Positions 33,658-45,901 of a DNA stretch of 64,000 nt are shown here, one piece after another. Under the pieces are notes generated by a model, which saw only the letters and a list, made by a program, of their open reading frames with translations, ran no database searches and was not told the origin of the DNA. The DNA is taken from positions 1 through 64,000 of the forward strand of contig JASAND010016645.1 in assembly GCA_030248195.1 (NCBI GenBank), in the 5' to 3' direction. The first letter of the stretch is position 1; each line of letters begins with the position of its first letter. Position numbers and translations under genes: made by a program. Source of the stretch: Trissonchulus latispiculum (Eukaryota > Nematoda > Enoplea > Enoplida > Ironidae).

Positions 33658-33845
33658 GGGGGAGGGGTCCATTTTTGCGCCATCTTTTCGACTTTCTCCG
33701 ATCTCACTGATTTTTACATATTTTATTGTCCAAATGGCATATTTCAACAAGTTTTTAAAATTAAAGTCGTAACTCTTACGGTTGTCGAGTAATTCCAGCT
33801 CAAAGTTGAGATTTCATGTGTCAAACATAGGAAATTTAAAAAGTT
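33658..33845. repeat. dispersed repeat, copy 1
   Basis: AAGGGGGAGGGGTCC, then CAACTTTCTCCGATCTC-like (here GACTTTCTCCGATCTCAC) and CAAAGTTGAGATTTCATGTG. It matches 37998-38185 in the same orientation with ~15% differences. Confidence 0.75.
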
Positions 33846-36800
33846 GTCATTTTTTCGCGTGCGCCAAAAAATTCTCCCGACAAACGTTGATGAATCTGGA
33901 CAAACCATACATTAAAATAACGCTGAAATGTTAAACTGCGGTATCTTGGAATTAGATTTTTAATTTAGGCCTTTAAAGTTTTTAAATTCATTTTTGAAAG
34001 ATTAAAATTTAACAGGATTTTAGAACCACGTTAAATTTTAATCATATCTGATTAAAATCGCACAGTGCATCGATCGCACTCATCCCCCGTCCAGAGCCCT
34101 GGATCGGCCCTGTCGGATGGTGGAAGGCCCCATCTGACTTTGCTGGCATCCCACCCTTGCCCAAAACCCCGCCCCAGCAGCTCCAATAGATGAAGAAGCG
34201 GGTAACCAGAATCTTTCTGTGCAATCGGAACAGGAGGTGATAGCGGTGGCTGAGATACCGGTTACCACCACACAACTTTTTTCTTTTTTTCTTTTTTTCA
34301 AAGATTTGATTTCTTGAAACGATGTCTGTTTATGCGTGGAGTGCAGCAATCTATTTCAGCTATCTTACGGCGAAGCAAAAAGGAGTATTATGCAAAATTG
34401 TCTTGTTTCCTTTTGTGGACCTATCGGGACTACAAAATATTTAATTCGGAGTTCGGAGAAGGTCAAGAAATCGGCCAAAAGTGGTCCACCCTGAAATGTT
34501 GAAATGCATAGGCACATTTGCAAACACTGGTTGACACAAATTATTTTTATCCATTTATTTTACTAAGCGAATCAGCTCGTAAAGAATTTTAAAATGATAT
34601 ATAACTCCCAAAATTAAGTAAATTATGATGGCTTCAAATTGGGCCTCCAACGCCTGAGTCCTTTACAGTACATGACATTCCTCTTTTTTCCTGTGGCGCC
34701 TCAGCACAGCAGGTCTCTTATGTTTCCTCATCCCTGACCCTGACCCTGATACGCCGTTTGCTTGATATAGATGCATTTTACCATTAATGTGCGTAAATAG
34801 TGAATTAATATTGGACCCGCATGATAGAGCGAGCGTGAATGCATCTTTTCTCCTTTTCAAAGAATTCGTGTTTCTGATTCACGCAATGTTGACGAATATA
34901 TGTTTATGTCCACAATGGAAATTTCAAAACCGAAATCATTCGTTCTTTATTATACATAAATTGATGACTCAGTGCAGATATTCTATCATTTAACAGCTCG
35001 GCAAAGATTTTTGATAAACAAGAAACGGTTGTAGAAAAGAATATCATGTATGTTGTGAATTTATATGGTGAAAATGAAAAATCCACAGTTAATAGCAAGT
35101 TCGTCAAATATTGAATGTTGAAATATTGAATATTGAGGTTTGAATGCATTCAGACAAGTTTTTTTCTCTAGTAATCAAGCATAAAAACTGCGTTTTGAAA
35201 TGTGTTAATAACTGCGTTATTAACTGCGCAGCAGGTTTACAATTACTGAAAATGTCCATCCAGCGGAAACTTAACCTTTTGCACAAAATGTTGCTTGTTC
35301 ATGTTATAAATTTGCTCTTATAATAGTCGCACCACAGCTCTGAACCGGCTTCATGTATGCACTGAGCCCACCCCAACCTACTTCACGCCGCCGTTATTTT
35401 GCTCTTAATCATACATTAACACAGGGTTGGAATCGCCAGGGGGGCTTGTCTCAAGAAAATTCTGGAGGGGTTTGTACTTTGAACCAAAACTTTCAAGGGA
35501 GCTTATGCTGCAGGACTCGAACCCACGGCATTTCACAGACAGGGCGTACGCTAATTGCCGGGTGTTGTGAATGTGCAAAGTATGAATAGAAGCTGGTTGT
35601 GAATGCTCACTCAGTAGGAAGATAGTATGTGTTGAGAAGGAATTTACGTGGGAAAGGTAGGTACTGTGTGCAAATGCGGGACGTAGTATGTCCGAAAATG
35701 CTGAGGAATAAGAAAAGGGGGGGAAGTGAGGTTACTAGCGGTATAACATGAGAAACTGTAACTTTAAAAAAAGTCGATTGGAGGTATATAAGAAGACAAT
35801 CGATTGAAAGTATTTCTTTACCCAAACTCCAAACGTGCCACCAACCAGAGATACAGCTGTAGACAAGTCCATCTTGTATACATCCTTCATAATTTCCACA
35901 GACATTTTCTTGTAGAACACGTGAAGAATTGTTTTTCGTGTACCATTGCCAGTTTTTTTTAATTCTAAATAATAACGCAATGACAATATCTCGCCACAAT
36001 GGACGCTCAGACTCGAACTAATACTTTAGCAAAATACAGATTGCGATGGAGTAAGCAGGACCTAAGTTTTCCTGCAAAATCACTAGCCAAGTGGAAGCAA
36101 AATTAGCCGGAAATAGGTGTGAGTATCTACTTTAAATGGAAATGTAGAAGAATTGCCACATCTTTTTGTTAGTTGTTTAGTTCCAGAGGATATTATTGTG
36201 TAATATAGGTAACACAAATCAAATGTAAAATATAGCAACGACAACTAATGGGAATAGTTTGGTTATTAATTAATTTGCGTAGTTCCAGTTGAATACAAAA
36301 ATTTAAATGAAAGAAATGAAAAACCTGCCACAGCACACTGCACGATAGTTAGCTGTATATGATGTGTGTATATGATGTCAACTTGGCACAAAAAGATGTT
36401 AATTGGTTTACTAATGTCAACTAATTAGCTTCTTTTAAATAGTTTGACTTATTTCAATATGTTTAGCTTAGTATATTATTAATATCAGAATTGATATTTG
36501 TTACAAAGGTTTTGGTGCATGTTTTGGCTAGTTGAGTTGTTGCTGTTGTTGCGGTAGTCAGCTGTGTCCTTAGAACATTGTATGAGATGGACTTTAGTGC
36601 GTTCGAGTTTGATATGTAGCTTGCTTTCGTTGTTTTAGACAGTCTTTTAATTAAATTTTTTGGAGTCTGGTTGTTACTTTACACTAACTGACTGCCCATA
36701 GCAAGAGTAAACAGTACATAATATTATGAGTATGACACCATTGAAACTATGCCCTGTGTAATGGGGAAGCCGGTGAGTTTAATTACAGCACTCGCCAGGG

Positions 36801-37997
36801 AGTGAGTGGTATACATTTTGGGGGAGCCAGCAAGTTTGGGGCCTGTTAAGGAAAAAGCTGGAGTTTGTCTGAAAGCTTACTCAGCAAGTGCTCTGGGCAA
36901 ACACAAACTACATACCTAGAGTTAAAATCTCACTCAAACCTACTAAAAAAGTTAAGCAGAAATTAAGACTAGACTACTGTTGATTTCCTGGAATATGAGT
37001 AATAATGACACAAAATTAAGGGTTAACAAAAATAAGAATTAACTTACAGACAAAACAATAAGAAAAGTGAACAGGAAATCCCAGGACAACATATTGGACG
37101 AGCAAAGGCTGAGCACAAAAGTGGACGGGTAATTAACTCGAGGTTAGAGCAATAGATGTAAAAGAGAGTCAAGTGAAGAAAACGGTTTGTGTGGAAGTAT
37201 AGAGGATGGTAAGTAGGAATTACATGGGCAGTCCCAGAAACAGTTTCAAAATTGGACACCAAGTTTTCTAACACAATCGAACGCTACCAAGGAAAACTCT
37301 CATCTGAAAAATGGGGTGACTCATGAGTATGAGGGGAGGATGTATTGCGACTAATATAAATTAATTTTTGCACTCAATCGTCTACAAGCCGAACATGAAA
37401 CAACTGGTAGTGTTGTATTATCTTTACGATTATTGTGATAATTAGAAATTTTGGAGTTTTCGCGAAAGTTAACCATAGGGATAGCACCACATTTCAAAGT
37501 ACATATTTTCACATCCGAGAATTTGAGAAAGATTTTGGGTAAACTCCCCAAACTACGGGATCTTCTGCCCTTCCTCCTCCCCCCAGCCCTAATTTTTTGA
37601 TTTTTTGACCATTAACTTTGAAATTTGGTGTGGATGCCTACTGGAGGCGAATGAATTCAAAAATTCAAAAATTTTAAATTTTAAAAAATTAGAAAATTTC
37701 AACTTTTAGTTTGATAAGGGGAACCAAAAATTTTTTGAAAAATTTAGCTGAAAACTTGCATACAGGGTTTTCTGGGGCGTCTAGCACGAATCTGAAAACC
37801 GTTTTTTGATTCAGCTTTTGGTTGGCTCAGTATAAGCTAAAGTTGTAGGCTTAACATTAACATGTAAGCTTATACTGAACTAACAAAAAGCTGAAGCTCA
37901 GTTTAACAATTGAATAAAGGTCAGTTTAACACATACGTCTTACAGTGTAGTAGTAGTAGAAGAAGCTAAGTAGCGTAGTAGTAGAAGAAGCTAAGTT
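33846..37997. other. unassigned, ~4.2 kb
   Basis: Mostly AT-rich and non-coding. 34060-34300 is GC-richer with a short coherent plus-strand peptide (EEAGNQNLSVQSEQEVIAVA) that might be a gag scrap. 34660-34770 has a minus-strand end rich in Lys/Arg. 35500-35570 has a tRNA-like B box on the minus strand (GTGGGTTCGAGTCC) without a full tRNA fold. A CT-rich then TTTTTTCTTTTTTTC run lies at 34279-34300. The frames at 35600-36000 (minus) carry no known domain. Confidence 0.4.
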
Positions 37998-38185
37998 TAA
38001 GGGGGGGGGGTCCAAATTTTGGTCAGTTTTTTCAACTTTCTCCGATCTCGCTGATTTTTACACATTATATGGCCCAAACGGTATATTTTAACGAGTTTTT
38101 AAAATTAAAGTTGTAACTCGCACGGTTGTTGCGTAATTTTACAACAAAGTTGAGGTCTCATGTGTTAAACTTTTTTGGAGTAGTG
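37998..38185. repeat. dispersed repeat, copy 2
   Basis: Second copy of 33658-33845. It begins with a run of 9-10 G, preceded by a duplicated AGTAGTAGAAGAAGCTAAGT (37949-37995). Confidence 0.75.
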
Positions 38186-39724
38186 TCAAAAAATCTCGCA
38201 ACTGGGCATTGCTAACCAGCCGTGTCTGGTATCATTAGAAAGGCCTGGATGAGGTATGTGATTTGTTCGAATTAGAATTTTGATTTAGTAGTATATTGAG
38301 TGTATAAATGATGACAATATATATTGTGCAAAACAGCAGACAAAAGAACTATAGAGACGTATGTTAGTACAAAACAGTGGAAGCAATGCCAAAGTAGACA
38401 ATACAAAATATACTAAAGAGTACTTGTCTAGCTGCGTATTTAGGGAAGAAAAAGAAAAATGAAAAATTTTGAAGAAATATGTGAAATTGACAGTCAGCTA
38501 ATCATGTAAGTAAAAACAAGTTAAGGAAAAGGAAAAGTGAAAAATCTACTGACCCGGCACCAGAATATGTACATTACAGCGGCCAAGCCGAGGTAGCGGG
38601 CACCCATAAGAAAAATCAAAAAAGCAATCAAACGACCCCATTTTTACAAAAGAATATTGTCCCAAAACGGCTCCCTCCCAACTAATCACACAAAATATAT
38701 AACAGACAGATACCCGAAAATCACCACAACCACATTAGGGGATGGGGGGACAGTGTCAACAGATGTGCAGAGGGGAGGACTGTGCGGTATTCACCCCAGC
38801 ACCGCAAACTGTCCAACGATTTCGGGAGCCATCATAACGTCAATCTACGACCTGGCTGCCACACAGGATGAAACTGGACAAAAGTCAACACTGGACACTG
38901 CTGCAGAAGCTGGACTGGACTCCAGCCATCCGAAATCCAGACTAAGCCGGCCGGGACAACCCAAGGAACCCAACAGCCGAGCAACGACAGGCCAGCGATG
39001 GAAAACAGTTCATACGAGAGCGCTCGCACCCGAGCAGGAGGGCCTACGACCACTGTAGGGCCCCCTGTCAGCGCCAGGACCGGCCAGTTGTAAAAACAAG
39101 AAGCCTTGCAACCCCTCCTGCAGGGTCCAATCAAAGTTCCACAAGAGCTTCACAGAGTCGAGGCTCACACTAGACTAAGGAAACGCGCAAGCAAGAAGCG
39201 CGACAAAACCCGCATAGAAAGGCAAAAAAGCAATAAAAGAATTACAAACCGGAAACCAGAGCACCGGAATAGCACCAAAAGGACGGCCAGCCTGCGTGCG
39301 CAGCTAGGTCCCCATCCAACCTTCAGCGGCCTAAAATCCCAGGACATGAGCGGAGAAAGCAGGTCTTCCAACAAACCACGCCGCCACTCATTCGTGGATA
39401 GTAGCAATGATTAGACACATAAATCTAGAACACAAAAACAAAATTAAGGAAAAACAAATAAAGCACAAAATGGAATCTGATTAATAAAAATGGCAAAAGA
39501 TTATGCAAAACAAAATAAGTACGACATAGCATAGACGACACAATTACAGACCCACCTAAGAATTGGAAAGCTCCAGACCATTTTGTCGACACGCCCCATC
39601 ATATGGAGGTGCGCACAAAGGCCTGTGCTAAATCAAAGAAAAACTCAAGACTACGGAATCGAACATGAAAAAGAATGATACCGAGCCTGCGGCCCTCCCA
39701 CCCGGCATACAGAGGTCGCAACGG
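38186..39724. other. unassigned; possible coding remnant 38657-39414
   Basis: The right half is GC-richer, with two plus-strand frames (133 and 102 codons). The first is Ser/Thr/Pro-rich (ATQDETGQKSTLDTAAEAGL); the second is Lys/Arg-rich (TRLRKRASKKRDKTRIERQK). Together they could be part of a basic, nucleic-acid-binding element protein, but no family is recognised. The stretch is interrupted downstream by the palindromic element. Confidence 0.35.
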
Positions 39725-39733
39725 CCCGCAAGG

Positions 39734-40980
39734 ACGTGTGTAGCCTTAGCACACCCACTTCTTGAGTCAGGCCCAAAACCTTTTGAGTCATGATCCTTGA
39801 GTGGAGTACTTCTTGATCCACCCCATAGTTTTCGTTGATCCGCTCTGGAGTTTTTCAAAAATGCAATTTTAAGGTGGTGTGCAGGAAGGTAGCGCTGCAC
39901 TTCGCTAGCGCTAGCGCTCCAATTTTTGAGTCATAGGATGGTATTCTGCTAAAAAGTTTGCAAATTTATTCGTCTTTATGATCCACTCCTCGAAAACAAT
40001 CTAAATTCCTTCCATTGCGAAAATTTTTTTAAATCAGAATTAAAAATTGACCCGAATTTTGCTGAATCTGTGAAAGATTTGTAATGGCTAGTCTGCTTCC
40101 CGTCCGCTCACGAAGCTAAGCACATTCTAGTACAAGTAACAAACCAATATTCCATCGTTAACTGCTTTATAATTTACGCAAAACTACTAACAATTTGACG
40201 TGTTAGAAGATTCCTACAAAATATTATAAAAAAAGTTAGACTAAATTTTTGAATTTTTACATATATTCGATTCAAGGTACATTGCGTCCCGTCCGCTCAC
40301 CCAGAATGGGCAGTCCTTAGGATAAAAAATTGAGAAAAAAATTAGCTTAAATTTCTTAAATTTTTGCATTTTAAAATGACACTGTTTATCCTACATCAAA
40401 TACTGCATTCGAGAAAAATTTTAATGGCTTTGAGATTTTTACACTGACACCTGCCCATTCTGGGTGAGCGGACGGGACGCAGTGTACTTGAAATTCTTGT
40501 ATGTGTAAAAAATCAAAAATTAAGTCGAATTTTTGATAATTTCTTTGTAAGAATCTTCAAACACGTCTAATAGTTAGTAGTTTTGAGTAAATTATAAAGC
40601 AGTTGCCGCTGGAAAATTTGTTTGTTACTTGTACTAGAATCTTCTTAGCTTCGGTGAGCGGACGTGACGCAGACTAGCTATTACAGGTCTTTCACAGATT
40701 CAGTAAAATTCGGGTGATTTTTTAATTTTTATTTTTAAAATTTTTCGCAACGGAAGGAATTTAGATGACCATACCATCCTATGACTCAAAAATTGGAGCG
40801 CTAGCGCTAGCGAAGTGCAGCGCTACCTTCCTGCACACCACCTTAAAATTGCATTTTTGAAAAACTCCAGAGCGGATCAAAGAAAACTATGGGTGGATCA
40901 AGAAGTACTCAACTCAAGGATCATGACTCAAAAGGTATTGGGCCTGACTCAAGAAGTGGATGTGCTAAGGCTACATACGT
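39734..40980. mobile_element. palindromic Mutator-like foldback element, 1247 bp
   Basis: Two ~610-bp arms (39734-~40345 and ~40370-40980) are inverted copies with ~10% differences and a short centre. Termini are ACGT(G/A)TGTAGCCTTAGCAC. The element is flanked by a perfect 9-bp direct repeat CCCGCAAGG (39725-39733 and 40981-40989), the duplication length of Mutator-like elements. Each arm carries GGTGAGCGGACG-type motifs (four in all, paired across the centre) and an AGCGCTAGCGCTAGCGAAG block. No transposase is encoded. The minus-strand frame at the left end and the plus-strand frame at the right end share an N-terminal peptide only because the arms are inverted copies. Confidence 0.92.
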
Positions 40981-40989
40981 CCCGCAAGG

Positions 40990-42278
40990 CACCACTCCAA
41001 CGAGAGTGTGAAAAAATGTACAGAACCCCAAAATTAGAAAACACTCTGGTAAAAAGTGTAAAAGTAAAAAGAAACAACGACTTGCTAATTTTAAAAATTT
41101 TGAAAAGAAGAAGGTCTAAATAAATCAATAAGAGACTACAGAAGGGAATATAACTCGAGAGACGCAAAAATGACAACTTTATTCTGGAGAGAAAAAAGAA
41201 ATGAAAAATTTATTCATTAGAAAAGTCAGCCTATATACTTAGAGAAAGAAGACTAGTAAGCATAATTCCACCAGGAAACTCATTCTAGTATACGACCTTG
41301 AAACTAACAGGTAAACTAAAACTTTATTCTACTTCTAAACAAGAATTCAAGGGAATAGAATACGAGAATTTAATCCAAAACGAACAAAAATGAAACACAG
41401 AAGTAAGTGAACTCCAGGGGAAGAGACGAATAATCAACAATATGGTAATCAAGTTCCAGAAAATACAGAAAAGATCAAACAAGTCGTGGTAAAAGTTATA
41501 AAATTAAAAATGTTAAAAAAAGAACAGAGAATACAAATACAAGAAAAATACCACCTGACGTTTTCAACAAATCACTGGGGAAGCAATCCAAACTGGTGAC
41601 AAAATGGAGACCGGATAGAAAACCCACGGATATCCAATCCACTGAGAAACTTCTAAACAAAGAGAGAAAATTTCTGCACACATGAAAAGTGAGGAAACTA
41701 TACATATACATAAATACAATACATAACAATAGTCGCAATTAGCGTTGTAAAGAGCAAATATAGAAAAACTCTAGGACTTTTAATGGGTAAATTTGTTCGA
41801 GAAAAACCCAAAAAATTTAAGTACGCATATACGTACAAATCAAAAATTAGTACGATTTGAAATCAAACTAAGAAAAGAGAAATCAAACGAAATACCGTAG
41901 AATTTACAATAGAAATGCAAAGAAAAGGCAATTTAAAAGGGCTTTTTTAAATAGCGAATTAACCACAACGGAAACCCAAAAAATCCGCTTGATTGACCCA
42001 GATAAGCATAAAGTCAATAAGCCTAAAAATAGTAGAAATAAAACGAAACTAGATGCTAAAACAGGAAAAATTAAAAGAAGATACAACTCTGAAACAACAT
42101 ACATATACGAGAAAATTGTACAGATACGTAGGTGGAGCATACATACAAACACAGCATACTGATATATAGAATATACAAGATAAAAGTAGACGTTTCCCGC
42201 ACAACAGAATATACAAGATAAAAGTTGACTTTTCCCGCACTGTGGCAGGTCCACGCCATCGCACGGCTGTTCCTCCCT
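40990..42278. other. unassigned, A-rich
   Basis: Purine-rich plus strand with no protein family. A ~45-bp duplication (GAATATACAAGATAAAAGT then GACTTTTCCCGCAC-like) lies at about 42165-42240, just outside the gypsy remnant. It may be LTR or leader material of neighbouring elements. Confidence 0.4.
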
Positions 42279-45200
42279 CTAGGAAACGCCCGCACGAGGC
42301 TGAGGTTCATCAGCCCACGTTTCCACGACTTCAGAAGGATTAACTGAGACCATAGGCCACTGACTGCCCTGTTGCCGATTAAAGTCGGCCAAATCGTCAC
42401 CAGAGAGCAGGCAAGAAGTCAAAATTTTTGATTCTTCCAAAGAAAATTTAGAGGGAACCACCCCCTCTTTTAGCGAAGACTTAGGTTCAGGAGGGGCTAT
42501 AACCCCCTTCGCACAGGAAGTCGCTTCTGAAATGGCGTCCATATCAGTGAAAATTTCCGAAAAATTAGGGGGGTCCACCCTTTCTTTTGAAAGAATGTCC
42601 CCGTGAACAGATTCATTATCACAATTAAGAACCAAGTGATCTTCGAAAGGGGAATCGCCCAGAAATTCTGAGAAAGGTGACGCCCCCCTTGCAGGAGGGG
42701 TCCCGAGCTCTGTATCAACGACAAAAAGCACATTTTCAGTATACGTACGTAAATTTGCCTGTGATCTGGTAACAGCCAACAGTTTTTCAAAGCACGGATC
42801 CGTGGGCAGATAATCCTCAGCCGGGCAATTGGACCCCACCAGCATAGATTTTGACAAAGCTATCGGGCATTTTGTAGGATTCGCTACCAAAAATTCGAAA
42901 AAATTTTGCTGGAAATCAAAAATCCTTCCATATGGCAATACACGATTTTCATGAACAAACGACTCCAATGACTGAAACGAAAAGGAGTCCCGGTCAGTTC
43001 TTAGGAGACCTGAGTCTGAGCCCAGACCTCCGGGAAAGGGGGAACCACCACATCCACTGCCAGCACAGCAGCCAGAACTTGCCCATCGTTTGTAGACCAA
43101 ACGGAACGCAATTGATCCGGTGTAAGCAGGTCATGGTACAGGCCCCCCTCATTTTCACAATATTTTGGGAGAGTATAATATCCCACGAATGAGCTTTCAT
43201 AAAGTCAGCTCCTAACAGAATGTCCTTATAAAAATCGGGAGCAAGATGGAAGTGCCACCCAAATTGGATTCCATCCACTTGAAAAGGGACATAAAGTTTG
43301 CCTGTTAGTCTCAGATAGTTATTTCCGGGAGTTTTTGCTCGAATTGGATCCGGATGCGGAACATCCAGCTCAGCCCCCGCCCGCAAAAGCCGTTCTATAC
43401 ATCCAGGACTCAAGATAGAAATAGAGGCTCCGGCATCAATAATTGCAACTAAAGTTTGCCCATTTACCTGAATGAAAATTACGGGGGTATTCTACCCTGC
43501 AGCCAGAACGGCATCCAAATCAATTTCTCGGACCTGACCCGAATCAATTATGTACGTTGACGAATTTCGCTGGAAATATTGATGGCAGTTTTGCTGGGCC
43601 TGTTGGGGGGGAGTAATGAGCCAATGGACCCACGGAGGCCCCCACCTCTGTAGGCAGAGGGGGTGTGACCTCCTTATAACCACCAGCTACAGGTGCAACA
43701 GGTGCAGCAGGTGCAGCAGGTGGAACAGGTGCAGCAGGTGAAACAGGTTTCGCAGGTGGAACAGGTGCAGCAGGTGCAGCAGGTGGAACAGGTTTCGCAG
43801 GTGGAACAGGTGCAGCAGGTGGAATAGGTGCCGCAGCCACAGGCTGAGAATTTTGAACCAGTGAAACAGGTGCGGCAGGTGCAGCAGGTGCAGCTCCAGC
43901 AGGTGCAGAGGGGCTGTTGGAGGGCTGTTTATCACTTATAGGTTCCGAAAAATTTGGATCCCCCGCACAGGAGAGGTCCCTTGGCACCACGAATCCGACG
44001 GCTCGTAATCACTCGACCAAACTTGATTTGGGTCAAATTTATCTGGCCATAGTGACATGAGCAAATCTGTAATTTCTCTTTGATTGCAACGTAATATTGG
44101 TACATTAAACGAATCGTTTTGGAATTACATAGACGAAAGAAGGAAAAAAGTTACGATGCATCCATTGAAAAAGTTGGACCACGAACGGCTGATTCATCTT
44201 CCTTTGGAACAGAATCAGCAGCCAAAACATGTTCAGAGTCGGCCAATCTCGCAAAATCAGGCTCTATTTGAATCATATTGACCGATAACTGTGAAACCAT
44301 TTCAGCGACCTGTTGAGCCGTCGAATCACTAGTTGCACGAAGGGCTGGCCCTCGCACCACCTGTCTGGCCCCACCCCCTTTAGGCACGTGAGAAGCTCTG
44401 ACAAAATTTGGATACGAGGGAGGAGGTCGAGATGGCGCCGCAGCCACAGGCTGAGAATTTTGAACAGGTGCCTCCGCGACAGTGCGCTCACCAGCCGGAG
44501 CCGCCGGCACCGCTGAAACCAGCGATACCTCCGCCTCCAAAGGCAAGCGCTGCTGTCCCGATGGCATGTAATACCAATCTGAAGCCTGTTGAAGCTGCTG
44601 CTGTGAATAAGCCATCAGTTGTGGCGGCGTCGCCTGAGGGTGACAAGTCGCCGGAGGAGGAACTTCCGGGTAGGAACCCACCATATTTACCTGATGCTGA
44701 AACGTTTTAGCATTCCTCGGTTTATACCCCGGAGGGGCCGTACTTGGATCCTTATCCCAACATTTGTCTGGATGATGTCCAAGTTTGTTACAATGTTTGC
44801 AAAGTGGAAAACGTTTTCCCTTGTCTTCTTCCAGTTTTTTCAGTTTGTCCCACAGCTTTGTCTCCAGCCATTCCTTTATCTCGCGTAGCTCCAGCCGCGT
44901 CGCAGGTGTCGAGTCCGGGGGTGCGACCGACCACCTCTTTTAAAGCGGGCAGTGAATTCAAATTAAAAAGTGGGGCCACAAATTGTTCTCCATACCCCGG
45001 TTTCGAATTTCGAGGCTCCAATTTGTCTAAAGTACGTAAAATTTCTTCCAAGGTAGGCTCTCCTTTGCTAAAATTAGAAGCCAATACAGAAGTGTATTCT
45101 GGACGAATTCCGTCAAATAATTGTTGGACGCAGTGCCTGTCTCTGTCCTCCTGAGCTCGTCAGATTTTCAAAGAATGAGACTGGAGCTCCGACACGTACT

Positions 45201-45429
45201 GGCGCGCCGACTCATGAGGCTGCTGAATACGCTGAGCAAAACGATGAGGTTTTTCCGAAACAGACAATTTAGGTTTCGGGAATTGAGCAGACAGCAGACG
45301 TACAAAATTGTCCAAAGAATCCACAACACCAGGACCAATTCTGGAAGCATAAATCAGTGCTTCGCCGACAATTTATTGAACATCAAACGGGCCCATTGAT
45401 CTTGAGGAATTCCCTGAACCGTGGCTGCC
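42279..45429 (-). pseudogene. gag-pro: second Ty3/gypsy gag-protease remnant
   Basis: Relative of the element at 12.9-16.5 kb. Read right to left: capsid-like region starting abruptly at SAATVQGIPQDQWARL (45.43 kb), ASNFSKGEPTLEEILRTLDK, a CCHC knuckle CKHCNKLGHHPDKC (~44.79 kb), CWDKDPSTAPPGYK, Pro/Ala-rich repeats, a stop at ~43494, then retropepsin VAIIDAGASISILSP and its C-terminal DILLGADFMKAHSWDII (~43.2 kb). A 273-codon acidic frame (43100-42279) follows with no RT. The active site reads D-A-G instead of D-S-G. Gag lacks its N-terminal third: at 45429 it is joined to sequence that is the outer end of the Polinton TIR. Confidence 0.85.
43684..43905 (-). repeat. Pro/Ala coding minisatellite in gag
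   Basis: GGTGCAGCAGGTGGAACAGG-type units of 9-18 bp repeat about a dozen times, with GGTTTCGCAGGTGG variants. The minus strand codes P-A-A-P-A-A-P-V-P-P-A-K-P-type peptide, a flexible spacer between capsid/knuckle and protease. Confidence 0.85.
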
Positions 45430-45500
45430 GAACTTAATCGACCGCTCCCAACCAAGAAAAATGACACAAATGAAGCTTTTCCCTGGTTTCTGCTTATTTA
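45307..45500 (-). repeat. TIR-end plus gag junction, copy 1
   Basis: Matches 49747-49944 at ~94%. It contains ~70 bp of the outer Polinton TIR (TTTCTTGGTTG(G/A)GAGCGGTCG) followed by gag from SAATVQ. Here gag continues to the left; in copy 2 it is cut by the LTR. Confidence 0.85.
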
Positions 45501-45502
45501 TA

Positions 45503-45888
45503 TATCAATCCCCGGTTTACTCTCCGGTTACTAAACCGGAAATTGGTTGGCGAATCTGATGCAGGTTCTCCTAAGGGTGCAACTACTCCGAAAATAGAAT
45601 CCTAACCTAACTTCCTACCCTAATCAAACATTGGACGGTTGTGGCGGACAAAGTACTTTAATAATTAAACTTACAGTTTATTAGGGCATGAAATAAATGG
45701 CATAAAGAATAACAATAAATGGCGCACCGCCGCTCGACATGAAAGCAAACACCACAACTGATTAATTAGATGATTAGAAGTATGACTCGTCATCTCAGAC
45801 CGAAGTCACTACACAGAAGTAACGATTACTTTCAATGGTTGTTTGGAACGAATGTAGAATCGCAGACCGTAATTGCTAGTTTTTCACA
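45503..45888 (-). repeat. 3' LTR
   Basis: Left copy on the plus map, downstream in the sense of the element. It contains TATTCCATTTATTTCATGCC-like AT stretches and CCTAACTTCCTACCCTAATC. Nearly identical to the other LTR. Confidence 0.92.
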
Positions 45889-45901
45889 TCATCCCCCTGC
45901 G
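45889..45901 (-). other. polypurine tract
   Basis: Minus strand GCAGGGGGATGA directly before TGTGAAAAAC of the 3' LTR. Confidence 0.75.

Noticed and set aside
35500..35575. tRNA gene on the minus strand (GTGGGTTCGAGTCC)
   Set aside because: Only a T-arm/B-box-like part fits. No acceptor stem, D arm or anticodon arm could be built; at most a SINE or tRNA scrap.
39628..39900. Pair of related genes at 39628-39900 (minus) and 40815-41123 (plus) sharing an N-terminal peptide
   Set aside because: The shared part is the two inverted arms of one palindromic element; the remaining parts are unrelated flank.
43485..43500. TAG exactly between gag and protease, suggesting amber readthrough as in some retroviruses
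   Set aside because: The related element at 13 kb reads straight through the same point (VLAAADNMPAIL versus VLAAG-stop-NTPVIF), and this copy has other breaks and an altered active site, so a point mutation is simpler.
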